Assembly: GCA_016869975.1 (NCBI GenBank)
Contig: VGCZ01000010.1
Span: forward strand, 61,868-125,867
Direction: 5' to 3'
Length of the DNA stretch: 64,000 nt
DNA from: Alphaproteobacteria bacterium
GTDB taxonomy: Bacteria; Pseudomonadota; Alphaproteobacteria; Reyranellales; Reyranellaceae
Below, piece by piece: positions 9,346 through 18,566 of this stretch; position 1 is the stretch's first letter; every line of letters begins with the position of its first letter. The notes beneath the pieces were generated by a model, which saw only the letters and a program-made list of their open reading frames with translations, was not told the DNA's origin and did not search any database. Made by a program: the position numbers and the translations under genes.

Positions 9346-9750
9346 TCAACGGCGGGCGTCCACGCGTTGTAGCGTTCCCCGCCAATCCAGGATGTCCTCG
9401 TCGGCTGTCACCACCGCCGACGTCTCCGCCAAGGCGGTCGCGACAATTATGCGGTCCCAGGGATCCTTGTGGAACTCCTCCAGACGGGCAGCGGCAACGG
9501 CGATCGTTCCCGATACCGGAATCTCAACGACTCCGGTCCGGAGCAATCGCTGACGCCATTGGTCGATGTCGACCGCCCGCTCCAACCGCTTCTTGCACAC
9601 CAGATCGACGAGCTCGTAGTAGCTGACTGTCGAGACGAGCAGATCACCGGCGGCGAACGCGCTTTCGCATGCCGCGCGCGCCTTCCGGCCCAGCTTCGGC
9701 TCGTCCTGCGTCAGCCAGAGGATCGCGTGCGTATCGAGCAGGAGCTTCAT
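9346..9750 (-). CDS. PIN-domain ribonuclease toxin, VapC-like
   Basis: A 134-residue PIN-domain protein. The acidic metal-binding residues are in place: D6 in LLLDTHAILW, E46 in VSYYELVDL, D99 in DPWDRIIVATAL and D117 in VTADEDIL. Such toxins cut RNA and are held inactive by the antitoxin encoded upstream. This variety (LDTHAILWL start, HKDPWDRII) is usually paired with Phd/YefM-type antitoxins, as here. The start ATG at 9750 lies inside the open frame of the antitoxin gene. Confidence 0.88.
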   Translation of the reverse strand: MKLLLDTHAILWLTQDEPKLGRKARAACESAFAAGDLLVSTVSYYELVDLVCKKRLERAVDIDQWRQRLLRTGVVEIPVSGTIAVAAARLEEFHKDPWDRIIVATALAETSAVVTADEDILDWRGTLQRVDARR

Positions 9751-10006
9751 GGAGCTGTCCCGTGATGTTGCGGTACTCGCGGTCCTCGTCCCAGTCGGGC
9801 CCGCTGGATGAGACGATGTCGCCCACGATGGTGAACGAACCTTTGAGCGCGCCAGTGATCGCCGCCGGCCTGACGATCAGCGATACGATCTGGGCGACAG
9901 CCTTGCCATTCTTGGTCACCGTCACTGGCTCACCGGTCGCGGCGACCTCGTCGAGCACGGCGAGCAACTTCGCCTTGCACTCGGATGCCTTCATGACTTT
10001 AGTCAT
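9644..10006 (-). CDS. Phd/YefM-type antitoxin with unusually long C-terminal extension
   Basis: The start at 10006 has a very good AAGGAGAT ribosome-binding site; a longer open frame upstream is non-coding. Residues 1-66 (MTKVMKASECKAKLLAVLDE, EPVTVTKNGKAVAQIVS, then KGSFTIVGDIVS) are a normal Phd-type DNA-binding and dimerisation domain. Family proteins normally stop a few residues after this point. Here the frame stays open to residue 120, overlapping the toxin gene by 107 bases, and the overlapped part reads like an off-frame shadow of the toxin. In one of the other frames a TGA sits within the toxin start (ATGA), so a single-base indel would restore the usual 4-base overlap. Either this is a natural extension or a frameshift or sequencing error near 9755-9810. 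Confidence 0.75.
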   Translation of the reverse strand: MTKVMKASECKAKLLAVLDEVAATGEPVTVTKNGKAVAQIVSLIVRPAAITGALKGSFTIVGDIVSSSGPDWDEDREYRNITGQLHEAPARYARDPLADAGRAEAGPEGARGMRKRVRRR

Positions 10007-10049
10007 GGCGACATCTCCTTGGTGACTATGGTCATGACCATGGTCATAT
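9993..10049. promoter_or_regulatory. Palindrome cluster, probable toxin-antitoxin operator
   Basis: Three related palindromes sit across and just upstream of the antitoxin start. ATGACTTTAGTCAT (9993-10006) overlaps the start codon and is symmetrical except for its two central bases. ATGGTCATGACCAT (10028-10041) and ATGACCATGGTCAT (10034-10047) are perfect and overlap each other. They share the GTCAT/ATGAC half-site. Antitoxins of this family repress their own operon by binding such repeats, so this is the likely operator. It lies between the divergent antitoxin and purD genes, so binding could also affect purD. Confidence 0.6.
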
Positions 10050-10091
10050 TGGGCTGGAGACGGCCTGTTTTCAAGCGTCGGGAGCGGCTTC

Positions 10092-11384
10092 ATGCGGATC
10101 ATGGTGGTGGGAAACGGTGGCCGCGAGCATGCGCTGTGCTGGGCCATCTCGGCCTCGCCGCTGTGCGACCGGCTGATCTGCGCTCCTGGGAACGCTGGCA
10201 TCGCCGAGGTCGCCGAGTGCGTCGCGGTTGGTCAGGAAGATGTCGTCGGCCTGGTCGATCTGGCCAAGCGCGAGGCGATCGACTTCGTCGTCGTTGGTCC
10301 CGAGATGCCGCTGGTCGCAGGCCTCGCAGACCGGCTGGTGGAGGCGGGAATCAAGGTGTTCGGGCCCTCGGCGGCGGCGGCGCGGTTGGAAGGATCGAAG
10401 GGCTTCACCAAGGATTTGTGCCGCAAGTACGGTATCCCCACCGCGACCTACGAGCGGTTCACCGAAACCGGGGCGGCTGAGGCCTACATCCGTCGCCAGG
10501 GCAACGTGTGGAAGGGCGCGCCGATCGTCGTGAAGGCCGATGGTCTGGCGGCCGGCAAGGGCGTGATCATCGCCAAGGACGAGAACGAGGCGATCGCTGC
10601 GACGAAGGACATGCTGGCTGGCAACCGCTTCGGTGCCGCCGGCAGCTCGGTGGTGATCGAGGAGTTCATGGAGGGTGAGGAGGCCAGCTTCTTCGCCCTT
10701 GTCGACGGCGAGCATGTGCTGCCGCTGGTCGCGGCGCAGGATCACAAGCGGGTGGGCGACGGCGATGTCGGGCCGAACACCGGCGGCATGGGTGCCTATT
10801 CGCCGGCGCCCTGCGTGACGCCTGAGATCGCAAAGCGGGTGATGGACGAGATCATCCTGCCGACCGTGCGGGCGATGAAGGCCGAGGGTGCGCCGTTTCG
10901 CGGTGTATTGTTCGCGGGCTTGATGCTCACGAAGGGCGGGCCGAAGCTGATCGAATACAATTGCCGCTTCGGCGATCCCGAGTGCCAGGTGCTGATGATG
11001 CGCCTGAAGTCCGACATCGTGCCGGCGCTGCTGGCCTGCGCTGATGGCGCCTTGGCGCATTTCGATCTGCGCTGGCACGAGGAGACGGCGCTGACAGTGG
11101 TGATGGCGGCCCGCGGCTATCCGGACAATCCGCTGCGTGGCACCGAGATCCGCGGCCTCGAGGCGGCGGGCAAGGTCGAGGGAGTCACGGTCTTCCACGC
11201 CGGCACCAAACGCGATGGTGCGCGCGTCCTGGCCAATGGCGGGCGGGTCCTCAACATCACGGCCATGGCGCCCACGGTCGAGGAGGCGCGGCGGCGGGCT
11301 TATGCCGCAGTGGACGCCGTCGACTGGCCGGAAGGCTTCTGCCGCCGCGATATCGCATGGCGGGCACTCGCGCCCCGAGGATGA
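10092..11384 (+). CDS. purD: Phosphoribosylamine-glycine ligase (GAR synthetase)
   Basis: A 430-residue ATP-grasp enzyme of purine biosynthesis that joins glycine to 5-phosphoribosylamine. The order is complete: N-domain [15 protein letters not shown], the [15 protein letters not shown] loop, the ATP-grasp core with [25 protein letters not shown] and the signature RFGDPECQ near residue 296. The length matches PurD proteins. It is divergent from the toxin-antitoxin pair, with 85 bases between start codons that hold the palindrome cluster. Confidence 0.97.
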   Translation: MRIMVVGNGGREHALCWAISASPLCDRLICAPGNAGIAEVAECVAVGQEDVVGLVDLAKREAIDFVVVGPEMPLVAGLADRLVEAGIKVFGPSAAAARLEGSKGFTKDLCRKYGIPTATYERFTETGAAEAYIRRQGNVWKGAPIVVKADGLAAGKGVIIAKDENEAIAATKDMLAGNRFGAAGSSVVIEEFMEGEEASFFALVDGEHVLPLVAAQDHKRVGDGDVGPNTGGMGAYSPAPCVTPEIAKRVMDEIILPTVRAMKAEGAPFRGVLFAGLMLTKGGPKLIEYNCRFGDPECQVLMMRLKSDIVPALLACADGALAHFDLRWHEETALTVVMAARGYPDNPLRGTEIRGLEAAGKVEGVTVFHAGTKRDGARVLANGGRVLNITAMAPTVEEARRRAYAAVDAVDWPEGFCRRDIAWRALAPRG

Positions 11385-11451
11385 CAGGATGCAGGGCGAT
11401 GCGTAGGTTGCTGCACCGCACCATAAACCTTCATTCATCTGGACTGGATTG

Positions 11452-12573
11452 ATGCCTGACCATATCGAACATGCCCAGCGGCTGCTGGCGCAGCTGCGCT
11501 TCCCCTGCGGCGACGCGCCGCCTTCGGGCGAGATCAAGCAGGTCGCGCCGGGCATCCACTGGCTGCGCATGCCGCTGCCCTTCCAGCTCAACCATATCAA
11601 CCTCTACCTGTTGGAAGAGGCCGACGGTTGGACCATCGTCGACACCGGCATGCAGCTCGACGAGACCAAGGCCCACTGGGAACACATCTTTGCCACGCAC
11701 CTGAAGGGCAAGCCGGTCAAGGCGGTGCTGTCGACCCACATGCACCCCGACCATGTCGGCCTGGCCGGTTGGCTTTGCGCGCGGTGGAAAGCGCCGCTCC
11801 ACATGTCGCTGGGCGACTACATGAGCGCGCAGTCGATCCGCAACGGGCTGGTCGACGACAACGAATCGCGCGCCGCCCATCTGCGCCGCGGCGGCGTGCC
11901 GGAGGAGAAGGTCGCGACTTTCCACCTGCATCGCGGCGGCTACTCCAAGGGCGTGGGCCCGCTGCCCGCCGCCTTCAACCGCATCATGCATGGCGATCGC
12001 GTGTCGCTGGGCGGTCATCGCTGGCAGGTGATCGTCGGCCGCGGCCACGCGCCGGAGCACGTCTCGCTGTGGTGCGCCGACCTTAACGTGCTGATATCCG
12101 GCGACCAGGTGCTGCCCAAGATCAGCACCAATGTCGGCGTGTGGCCGAACGAGCCGATGGCCGACGCGCTGACCTGGTTCCTCACCGGCTTCGTACGCTT
12201 CCGGCGCCTGCCGGCCGACGCGCTGGTGCTGCCGAGCCACGGCTTTCCCTTCGTCGGCCTGCACACGAGGCTCGACCAGCTCGTTGCGCATCACGAGGCG
12301 CGACTGGCGGAGATGCTGGCGGCCATCGTCGGCTATGGCGACAAGGGCGCGACGTGCTGGCAGATGGTGCCCGTGCTGTTCGCGCGCCATCTCGACAACA
12401 ACCAGGTGGTCTTCGCCTTCGGCGAGACGCTCGCCCACCTGCACTGCCTGGAGACGCGCGGCCTCGTGCGGCGCACGACGACGGCCGAGGGTGTGCACCA
12501 TTTCGTAGCCGTACCACTCACCGATACCGTCGCGCCCGCCGAGGACGCGGTCGAGGTGATGGACGTCGCCTAG
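11452..12573 (+). CDS. MBL-fold metallo-hydrolase
   Basis: A 373-residue metallo-beta-lactamase-fold protein. The zinc motif H-x-H-x-D-H is at residues 96-101 (STHMHPDHVGLAG), with further ligand positions in RGHAPEHVSLW, LISGDQVLP and PSHGFPF. The roughly 100 C-terminal residues form a helical cap seen in a subgroup of MBL hydrolases that includes thioesterase-like enzymes; the substrate is unknown. The ATG at 11452 is preferred to a TTG directly before it. The stop codon interlocks with that of the convergent VOC gene in a shared CTAG. Confidence 0.85.
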   Translation: MPDHIEHAQRLLAQLRFPCGDAPPSGEIKQVAPGIHWLRMPLPFQLNHINLYLLEEADGWTIVDTGMQLDETKAHWEHIFATHLKGKPVKAVLSTHMHPDHVGLAGWLCARWKAPLHMSLGDYMSAQSIRNGLVDDNESRAAHLRRGGVPEEKVATFHLHRGGYSKGVGPLPAAFNRIMHGDRVSLGGHRWQVIVGRGHAPEHVSLWCADLNVLISGDQVLPKISTNVGVWPNEPMADALTWFLTGFVRFRRLPADALVLPSHGFPFVGLHTRLDQLVAHHEARLAEMLAAIVGYGDKGATCWQMVPVLFARHLDNNQVVFAFGETLAHLHCLETRGLVRRTTTAEGVHHFVAVPLTDTVAPAEDAVEVMDVA

Positions 12574-13148
12574 GGCTCTAGCAGCGATGGATTGCGCAGT
12601 GTCGTATCCTGGCCACGTACGGGATCATTGATCGCGTCGGCGAAGCTGCGCGCGCCCTTCCATTCCTCTGATGGACGGGCGCGGCCATCGCTGCCGATCT
12701 GGTCGAGGCCCCAGTAGATCTCCAGCCGGTGGCCATCGGGGTCGCGGAACTCGACTGCGATCTGCACACCGGCCCGCCGACGGCCCTCGAAATCGATCTG
12801 GGCGCCGGCCGCCCGTAGTCGCCTGGCTGCCAGCAACACCTCGTCGAGGGAGCCCACCTCGAAGGCGAGGTGATGCAGCTCGGTGCTGGTCGACTCGCCC
12901 TCAAGCGCGCCGACCAGCGCGATGCCGTGATGATCGCCGTTGAAGCGCATGAAGACCATGCCGCCGGGCATCATGCTCTCGGGGTAAACGTCGGAGACCT
13001 CGAGGCCCAGCACCTCGGTGTAGAAGCGCGCGGAGCGCTCGAGATCGGCGACGTTCAGCACCACGTGGCCGATCTTGGTGATGCGAAACGGCATGCCCGG
13101 CGGCCGACCCATGGCTGCGATCCGCTTCGGATCATAGTCGCTGTCCAT
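12570..13148 (-). CDS. VOC-family (glyoxalase/extradiol dioxygenase fold) protein
   Basis: A 192-residue protein with one vicinal-oxygen-chelate module. Metal-ligand positions are visible at H28 (ITKIGHVVLNVADLERS), in the ELHHLAFEV segment, and at the Glu of DPDGHRLEIYWG. This pattern resembles catechol-2,3-dioxygenase-like members more than glyoxalase I, but the substrate is not known. The start at 13148 follows an excellent AAGGAGGG site. A TetR regulator gene lies 51 bases upstream on the same strand, which suggests the pair forms a regulated unit. Confidence 0.8.
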   Translation of the reverse strand: MDSDYDPKRIAAMGRPPGMPFRITKIGHVVLNVADLERSARFYTEVLGLEVSDVYPESMMPGGMVFMRFNGDHHGIALVGALEGESTSTELHHLAFEVGSLDEVLLAARRLRAAGAQIDFEGRRRAGVQIAVEFRDPDGHRLEIYWGLDQIGSDGRARPSEEWKGARSFADAINDPVRGQDTTLRNPSLLEP

Positions 13149-13199
13149 ACGCGCCCTCCTTGTGGAGCGCGTCAAGATCAGCATGCCGGGCGGCGCGCG

Positions 13200-13838
13200 T
13201 CAGCCCCTATTCGCCATCGCCGCGAACTGCGCCGCGATGGCGAAACGCCACACCGTGCAGGACTTCTCGAAGTCGTAGCCGCAGATCCAGCGTAGATGCG
13301 CCCAGCTCTCGTGGTCGGTGAGCGTCGTCACGGCGTCGGTCAGCAGGCGCTGATCCTGCGGCGACAGCCGCGCGAACTCCGGCTCGAACAGGATACGCAT
13401 GCGCATGCGCAGGCCGTCGACGGCGGTCTCGATGCGCGCGCGATAGGCGTTGTCGCGGCGCGCGAAGCGCAGCCCGACGCGCCACAGCGGCAGCCAGTCC
13501 TCGCAGATGCGTGCGCGCCGCTCGACGAAACCATGGATGCGCGCCTCAAGAGAGCCGGCGGATGACAGCTCGGGCAGGCTGGAGAAGGCGGAGGCCAGGA
13601 AGTGATCGAAGGTGGCGCCGTAGAGCGCCGCCGAATCGGGGAAGTGCTGATAGAGCGTGCGTGGCACGACGCCGGCACGCTGCGCGATCTGCGCCACCGT
13701 CGGCATCTCGTCGCGCTCGCGCATCAACTGGCCGGCGGCCTCGAACAGGCGTTGGTGGGTGCGATCACCACGTCGTCGCCGACCGTCGGGATTTTCGCCT
13801 GGCAATGGCGGGGGTACTTGGGTCTTCCTGCGCGGCAT
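13200..13838 (-). CDS. TetR-family transcriptional regulator
   Basis: A 212-residue protein with a basic N-terminal tail and a TetR helix-turn-helix at about residues 20-70 (RTHQRLFEAAGQLM, PTVAQIAQRAGVVPRTLYQHF). The C-terminal ligand-binding half is unspecific in sequence. The start at 13838 (MPRRKTQ) is preferred; the frame extends further upstream without homology. It probably controls the VOC gene that follows it and possibly itself. Confidence 0.85.
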   Translation of the reverse strand: MPRRKTQVPPPLPGENPDGRRRRGDRTHQRLFEAAGQLMRERDEMPTVAQIAQRAGVVPRTLYQHFPDSAALYGATFDHFLASAFSSLPELSSAGSLEARIHGFVERRARICEDWLPLWRVGLRFARRDNAYRARIETAVDGLRMRMRILFEPEFARLSPQDQRLLTDAVTTLTDHESWAHLRWICGYDFEKSCTVWRFAIAAQFAAMANRG

Positions 13839-13953
13839 CGTCTCCGACCCGGTCAGGACCGGAAGGCGCGGCCACGCCGAAAACCCACTACCCCCCCCTA
13901 CGCAGGCTTCCAACACGATCCTATACGGCATTTACCGAGAGTTGAACAAACAC

Positions 13954-15024
13954 TCAGATTTTTTCCAGCGCGGTGCAAATAGCCGCGGTCACGGCGGCCG
14001 TACTCGCCGTGCCGCCGAGGTCGCGGGTCAGCGCCTTGCGCTCGGCGGTGACCTGCTCGATCGCCCGCATCAAGCGAGCCGCCGCGTCCGATTCACCCAG
14101 ATGCTCCAGCATCATGACCGCCGACCAGAAGGTGCCGATAGGGTTGGCGAGGCCTTTGCCCATGATGTCGAAGGCCGAGCCATGGATCGGCTCGAACATC
14201 GAGGGGAATTTGCGCTCGGGGTTCACGTTCCCCGTTGGCGCGATACCGATGCTGCCGGCCAAGGCGGCGGCGAGGTCGCTCAGGATATCGGCGTGCAGAT
14301 TTGTGGCGACGATGGTGTCGAGGCTGTCGGGCCGGTTGACCATGCGCACCGTCGCGGCGTCGACAAGCTCCTTGTCGACGGCGACATCGGGGAAGTCGCG
14401 GCCCACTTCGGCGGCGATCTCGTCCCACAACACCATGCCGTGACGCTGCGCGTTGGACTTGGTGATCACCGTCAGCTTCCTGCGCGGCCGCGAACGCGCC
14501 AGCTCGAAGGCGAAGCGCATGATGCGGTTCACGCCTGCGCGGGTGAAGATCGACACCTCGGTGGCGACCTCCTCGGGATGGCCGCGATGCGAGCGACCGC
14601 CCTGGCCGGCGTACTCGCCCTCGCTGTTCTCGCGCACGATCACCCAGTCGAGCTTGCCCGGCGGGCAGTCGGCGAGCGGGCTCTTCAGCCCGGGCAGCAC
14701 GCGCGTCGGTCGCACATTGGCGTATTGGTCGAAGCCCTGGCAGATCTTCAGCCGCAGGCCCCAAAGCGTGACATGATCGGGCACGTGCGGATCGCCCACG
14801 GCGCCGAAATAGATCGCGTCGAAGGGCTTCAGGGTCTCCAGGCCGTCTTCGGGCATCAGCGCGCCGGTCGCGCGATAGAAGTCGGAGCCCCAGGGGAACT
14901 CGGTGAAGTCGAGCCTGAAATCGTTGGTCATCCGCGACAGCTTGGTCAGCACCTCGACGCCCGCCGGGATGACTTCCTTGCCGATGCCGTCGCCGGGGAT
15001 GGTGGCGATCCTGTATGCGCGCAC
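13954..15024 (-). CDS. Tartrate dehydrogenase/isopropylmalate dehydrogenase family enzyme
   Basis: A 356-residue NAD-dependent beta-decarboxylating dehydrogenase. The start is a GTG at 15024, which gives the standard N-terminus YRIATIPGDGIGKEV. The substrate and metal segments are intact (VRENSEGEYAGQGG, ITKSNAQRHGMVLWDE, ATNLHADILSDLAAALAGS, FEPIHGSAFDIMGKG). The GEYAGQGG variant and length fit the tartrate dehydrogenase/decarboxylase branch rather than LeuB, but malate or isopropylmalate cannot be excluded. It is divergent from yhhQ; the 214 bases between them show no further gene. Confidence 0.85.
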   Translation of the reverse strand: MRAYRIATIPGDGIGKEVIPAGVEVLTKLSRMTNDFRLDFTEFPWGSDFYRATGALMPEDGLETLKPFDAIYFGAVGDPHVPDHVTLWGLRLKICQGFDQYANVRPTRVLPGLKSPLADCPPGKLDWVIVRENSEGEYAGQGGRSHRGHPEEVATEVSIFTRAGVNRIMRFAFELARSRPRRKLTVITKSNAQRHGMVLWDEIAAEVGRDFPDVAVDKELVDAATVRMVNRPDSLDTIVATNLHADILSDLAAALAGSIGIAPTGNVNPERKFPSMFEPIHGSAFDIMGKGLANPIGTFWSAVMMLEHLGESDAAARLMRAIEQVTAERKALTRDLGGTASTAAVTAAICTALEKI

Positions 15025-15238
15025 GATTGCTGGCCCTCGCTGATATCCGCGGCGTTTGTACCCTCGATGTTGCCCCGGGCGAAAGCCAAGGCCTGCGCGG
15101 CCATGTGAACGACGCGACGCATTGTTGTGACGGTGATGCCGCGGGCCCCGCGAGTGTCTCTCGCCAAGCTCCACCGCCTCGCGTATAAGCCCGCGCGCCC
15201 GTCGGCCTGTGTCGCCGGAGAGGGCTGGAGGTTTGGAT

Positions 15239-15790
15239 ATGCTCAACATCTCGCGCGGGATGGCGCTGGCCATCGTCGCCATGGTCGTCGTCGTCGCGGC
15301 CTCGAACTACACCGTGCAGTTCCCGGTTAACGCCTGGCTCACCTGGGGCGCGTTGATCTACCCGGTGACGTTCCTCGTCACCGATCTGGCCAACCGCGCC
15401 TTCGGATCGGAGCGCGCCCGGCAGGTCGTCTATGTCGGCTTTGTCGCGGGCGTGCTGCTGTCGGGCGTGCTGGCGCCATGGCGCATCGCCGTGGCTTCGG
15501 GTATCGCCTTCCTGGTGGGCCAGCTTCTCGACATCCACGTCTTCGATCGCTTGCGCCGCGCCAGCTGGTGGAAGGCGCCATTCATCGGCTCTGCGCTCGG
15601 TTCGATCATCGACACCGCGCTGTTCTTCGGCATCGCCTTTATCGGCGTCATGCCGTTCCTGCCGCAAGCGCAGGGCCCGTCGGTGGTGACCCTGTCGCTG
15701 GGCGATCTCGCGGTGAAGCTGGTGCTGGCGCTGGTCTTCCTCGCGCCGTTCCGCGCGCTGATGAACGTCATCGTGCCGCGGACTGCCTGA
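15239..15790 (+). CDS. yhhQ: Queuosine precursor transporter, VUT family (YhhQ)
   Basis: A 183-residue membrane protein with about five to six hydrophobic segments. Hallmarks of the VUT/YhhQ family are NYTVQFPV near the start, [16 protein letters not shown], and [10 protein letters not shown] followed by SIIDTALFF. In E. coli YhhQ imports preQ0 and preQ1. The start at 15239 follows GGAGG with good spacing. Position confirms the role: queA begins 6 bases downstream and tgt overlaps queA, so uptake, base insertion and sugar transfer are one operon. Confidence 0.9.
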   Translation: MLNISRGMALAIVAMVVVVAASNYTVQFPVNAWLTWGALIYPVTFLVTDLANRAFGSERARQVVYVGFVAGVLLSGVLAPWRIAVASGIAFLVGQLLDIHVFDRLRRASWWKAPFIGSALGSIIDTALFFGIAFIGVMPFLPQAQGPSVVTLSLGDLAVKLVLALVFLAPFRALMNVIVPRTA

Positions 15791-15795
15791 GCGCG

Positions 15796-16869
15796 ATGCG
15801 CGTCGATCTGTTCGATTTCGAGCTGCCGGCCGAGCGCATCGCGCAACGCCCGGTCGAGCCGCGCGATTCGGCGCGGCTGCTCGAGGTCGGCGCCGACGCG
15901 CCCGTCGATCGCATCGTGCGCGACCTGCCATCGCTATTGCGCGCTGGCGACCTGCTGGTGTTCAACGACACGCGCGTGATTCCCGCGCGCCTGCACGGCA
16001 TACGGCCGGGCGATGGCGGCGACGGGCCCGAGGCGCGCCGCGACGTGACCTTCGAAGCGTTGCTGGTGCGTCGCCTCGCTGACGGCGCCTGGCGCGCCTT
16101 CTGCCGGCCGGGCAAGCGCCTGAAGCAGGGCGACACGCTACGCTTCGGCGACGATCTCTCCGCCATCGTGCGCGGCAAGACAGGCGATGGCGCGCTCGAC
16201 CTCGTCTTCGACGCCGACGCCGCGAGCCTGCCGCGACTGCTCGACGCCCATGGTGCCGTGCCGCTGCCACCCTACATCCGCGGCGGCGTCGGCGATGCGC
16301 GCGACCGCGCCGACTATCAGACCGTCTATGCGGCGCGCGATGGCGCGGTGGCGGCGCCGACCGCCGGCTTGCATTTCACGCCCGAGCTCCTCGCGACTCT
16401 GCGTGACAAGGGCGTGGCGACGACCATGGTCACGCTGCATGTCGGCGCCGGGACCTTCCAGCCGGTGCGTGTGGCCGACACCGAGGCGCATGTCATGCAC
16501 GCGGAGTGGGGCGAAGTCGGCGCCGAGGCTGTCCGTGCGGTCGAGGCGGCGCGCGCGCGGGGCGGGCGTGTCGTGTCGGTCGGCACGACGCCGCTGCGCC
16601 TGCTGGAAAGCGTGGCGGCGGAGCGTGACGGCCGGATCGAGCCGTGGTCGGGCGAGACCTCGATCTTCATCACGCCGGGATTCGAGTTCCGCGTCGTCGA
16701 CCTGCTGCTGACCAACTTCCATCTGCCGCGCTCGACCCTGTTCATGCTGGTCAGCGCCTTCGCCGGGCTGGAGCGCATGCGGTCGGCCTATGCCCACGCC
16801 ATCGCGCGGGGCTATCGCTTCTACTCCTACGGCGACGCCACCTTGCTGTACCGGGGCAAGCCCGCATGA
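15796..16869 (+). CDS. queA: S-adenosylmethionine:tRNA ribosyltransferase-isomerase
   Basis: A 357-residue enzyme that moves the ribosyl part of SAM onto preQ1 in tRNA to give epoxyqueuosine. The N-terminus [19 protein letters not shown] and the motifs [37 protein letters not shown]-type [12 protein letters not shown] and [14 protein letters not shown] are all typical, as is the length. The frame is open far upstream, but homology starts at 15796. Its TGA overlaps the ATG of tgt. Confidence 0.97.
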   Translation: MRVDLFDFELPAERIAQRPVEPRDSARLLEVGADAPVDRIVRDLPSLLRAGDLLVFNDTRVIPARLHGIRPGDGGDGPEARRDVTFEALLVRRLADGAWRAFCRPGKRLKQGDTLRFGDDLSAIVRGKTGDGALDLVFDADAASLPRLLDAHGAVPLPPYIRGGVGDARDRADYQTVYAARDGAVAAPTAGLHFTPELLATLRDKGVATTMVTLHVGAGTFQPVRVADTEAHVMHAEWGEVGAEAVRAVEAARARGGRVVSVGTTPLRLLESVAAERDGRIEPWSGETSIFITPGFEFRVVDLLLTNFHLPRSTLFMLVSAFAGLERMRSAYAHAIARGYRFYSYGDATLLYRGKPA

Positions 16870-17990
16870 GCGTGAGCTACGAGGTTCTCGCGCGCGACGG
16901 CGCGGCGCGGCGCGGGCGGCTCTCGACGGCGCACGGCACGGTGGAGACGCCGGCCTTTATGCCCGTGGGCACGGCGGCGACGGTCAAGGCGATGCTGCCG
17001 GACTCGGTGGCGGCCACCGGCGCCGAGATCGTGCTGGGCAACACGTATCACCTGATGCTGCGCCCCGGCGCCGAACGCGTCGAGCGGCTGGGCGGGCTGC
17101 ATCGTTTCATGAACTGGAACGGGCCGATCCTCACCGATTCCGGCGGCTTCCAGGTGATGTCGCTCAGCAAGCTGCGTCAGCTTGATGCCGAGGGCGTAAC
17201 CTTCCGCTCGCATATTGACGGCTCGTCGCATCGACTGACGCCCGACACCTCGCTCGACATCCAACGCCGGCTCGGCGCCGACATCACCATGTCATTCGAC
17301 GAATGCACCAGTTGGCCGGTGACCGAGGAGGAGGCCGCGGCATCGATGCTGCTCTCCATGCGCTGGGCCGAGCGCGGCCGGCGCGTCTTCGTCGAGCGCG
17401 CGGGCCACGGCCTGTTCGGTATCGTGCAGGGCAGCGTCTATCCCGACCTGCGCCTGGAATCGGCCAAGGCGCTGACCGATATCGGCTTCGATGGCTACGC
17501 CATCGGCGGGCTGGCGGTGGGCGAAGGGCAGGCGGCGATGTTCGCCGCGCTCGACGTCACCGTGCCGGCACTGCCGGCCGAGCGGCCGCGCTATCTGATG
17601 GGCGTCGGACGGCCGGCCGACATCGTCGGTGCCGTCGCCCGCGGTATCGACATGTTCGATTGCGTGATGCCCACGCGCGCCGGGCGCACGGCGCAGGCCT
17701 TCACCTGGCGCGGCGAGCTCAACTTGCGCAACGCGCGTCATCGCGACGATCACCGGCCGCTGGTCGAGGGCTGTGCCTGCCCGGCCTGCACCGGCTACAG
17801 CCGCGCCTATCTGCACCACCTGATCCGAAGCGACGAGATCCTCGGCGCCATGCTGCTGACTTGGCACAATCTGCATTTCTACCAGGACGTCATGCGCGGC
17901 CTGCGCGCGGCGATCGAGGCGGGCACGCTCGCTGACTGGAGCGCGCGCTTCGCCGAGCTGCAGGCCCAGGGCGATATCGAGCCTCTCTAG
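16866..17990 (+). CDS. tgt: Queuine/preQ1 tRNA-ribosyltransferase
   Basis: A 374-residue TIM-barrel enzyme that exchanges guanine-34 for preQ1 in tRNAs with GUN anticodons. Conserved parts are [38 protein letters not shown] with the general-acid Asp, [10 protein letters not shown], the nucleophile region [14 protein letters not shown], and the C-terminal zinc site [15 protein letters not shown] with a later His. It overlaps queA by 4 bases. The stop interlocks with that of a convergent hypothetical gene in a shared CTAG. Confidence 0.97.
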   Translation: MSVSYEVLARDGAARRGRLSTAHGTVETPAFMPVGTAATVKAMLPDSVAATGAEIVLGNTYHLMLRPGAERVERLGGLHRFMNWNGPILTDSGGFQVMSLSKLRQLDAEGVTFRSHIDGSSHRLTPDTSLDIQRRLGADITMSFDECTSWPVTEEEAAASMLLSMRWAERGRRVFVERAGHGLFGIVQGSVYPDLRLESAKALTDIGFDGYAIGGLAVGEGQAAMFAALDVTVPALPAERPRYLMGVGRPADIVGAVARGIDMFDCVMPTRAGRTAQAFTWRGELNLRNARHRDDHRPLVEGCACPACTGYSRAYLHHLIRSDEILGAMLLTWHNLHFYQDVMRGLRAAIEAGTLADWSARFAELQAQGDIEPL

Positions 17991-18478
17991 CGATGGCGCT
18001 GTACGCAGGCCAGCAACTCGTTGAGCGCCACCGAGGTGCCGACCAGGGTGATCGAGAACCTTTCGGCGCCCTGCGGCTCGAAGTACATCGTGTCGCCAGC
18101 GCGGATCTCCTGGAATAGCTGCTGGGAGTCGGCGAGCAGGACCATCAGCTCCGTGGACGCGAGCGCGCGCACCCGGCCCTGGCGACGCTGATAGGAATCG
18201 ACCCAGTACGAGACATTGCCTTCGGTGCCTTTCTCCCAGTTCCAGCGCGGGTTGGTGATGGCGACGCCCCAGGTGAAGGTGCGCGTGAGCATGAACATCA
18301 CCGAGGCGCCCCCGCCGTACTGGCCGGTCGCGGTGCAGTTCTCGAACGAACCACGGGTCGCGTTGGCTTCGATGTCCCACTGACCTGTCGAGTAACGCTG
18401 GATGACCTGGGCGTTCGCCGCGCCGATCGCGAGCGAGGCCATCGCGGCGGCCCAGAGTGTCGACAGAATTCTGCGCAT
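17987..18478 (-). CDS. Hypothetical secreted protein
   Basis: A 163-residue protein with a clear Sec signal peptide (about residues 1-23, ending GAANAQ). The mature part is rich in beta-type sequence with aromatic residues ([37 protein letters not shown]) and contains two Cys. No known domain was recognised. It is expected in the periplasm or envelope. It is divergent from the nucleotidyltransferase gene. Confidence 0.7.
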   Translation of the reverse strand: MRRILSTLWAAAMASLAIGAANAQVIQRYSTGQWDIEANATRGSFENCTATGQYGGGASVMFMLTRTFTWGVAITNPRWNWEKGTEGNVSYWVDSYQRRQGRVRALASTELMVLLADSQQLFQEIRAGDTMYFEPQGAERFSITLVGTSVALNELLACVQRHR

Positions 18479-18566
18479 GGATGGTTTCCCCCCAAGGATG
18501 TACGGTCGTAGCGCGGGAGAAATCTAGTCGAATCCCGTACGACATGGAATCTGGTCGGGACGCGAG

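Noticed and set aside
10007..10201. Longer N-terminus for the antitoxin
   Set aside because: The extra 65 residues are unlike any family sequence, overlap the palindromes and the start of purD, and lie upstream of a strong ribosome-binding site at the shorter start.
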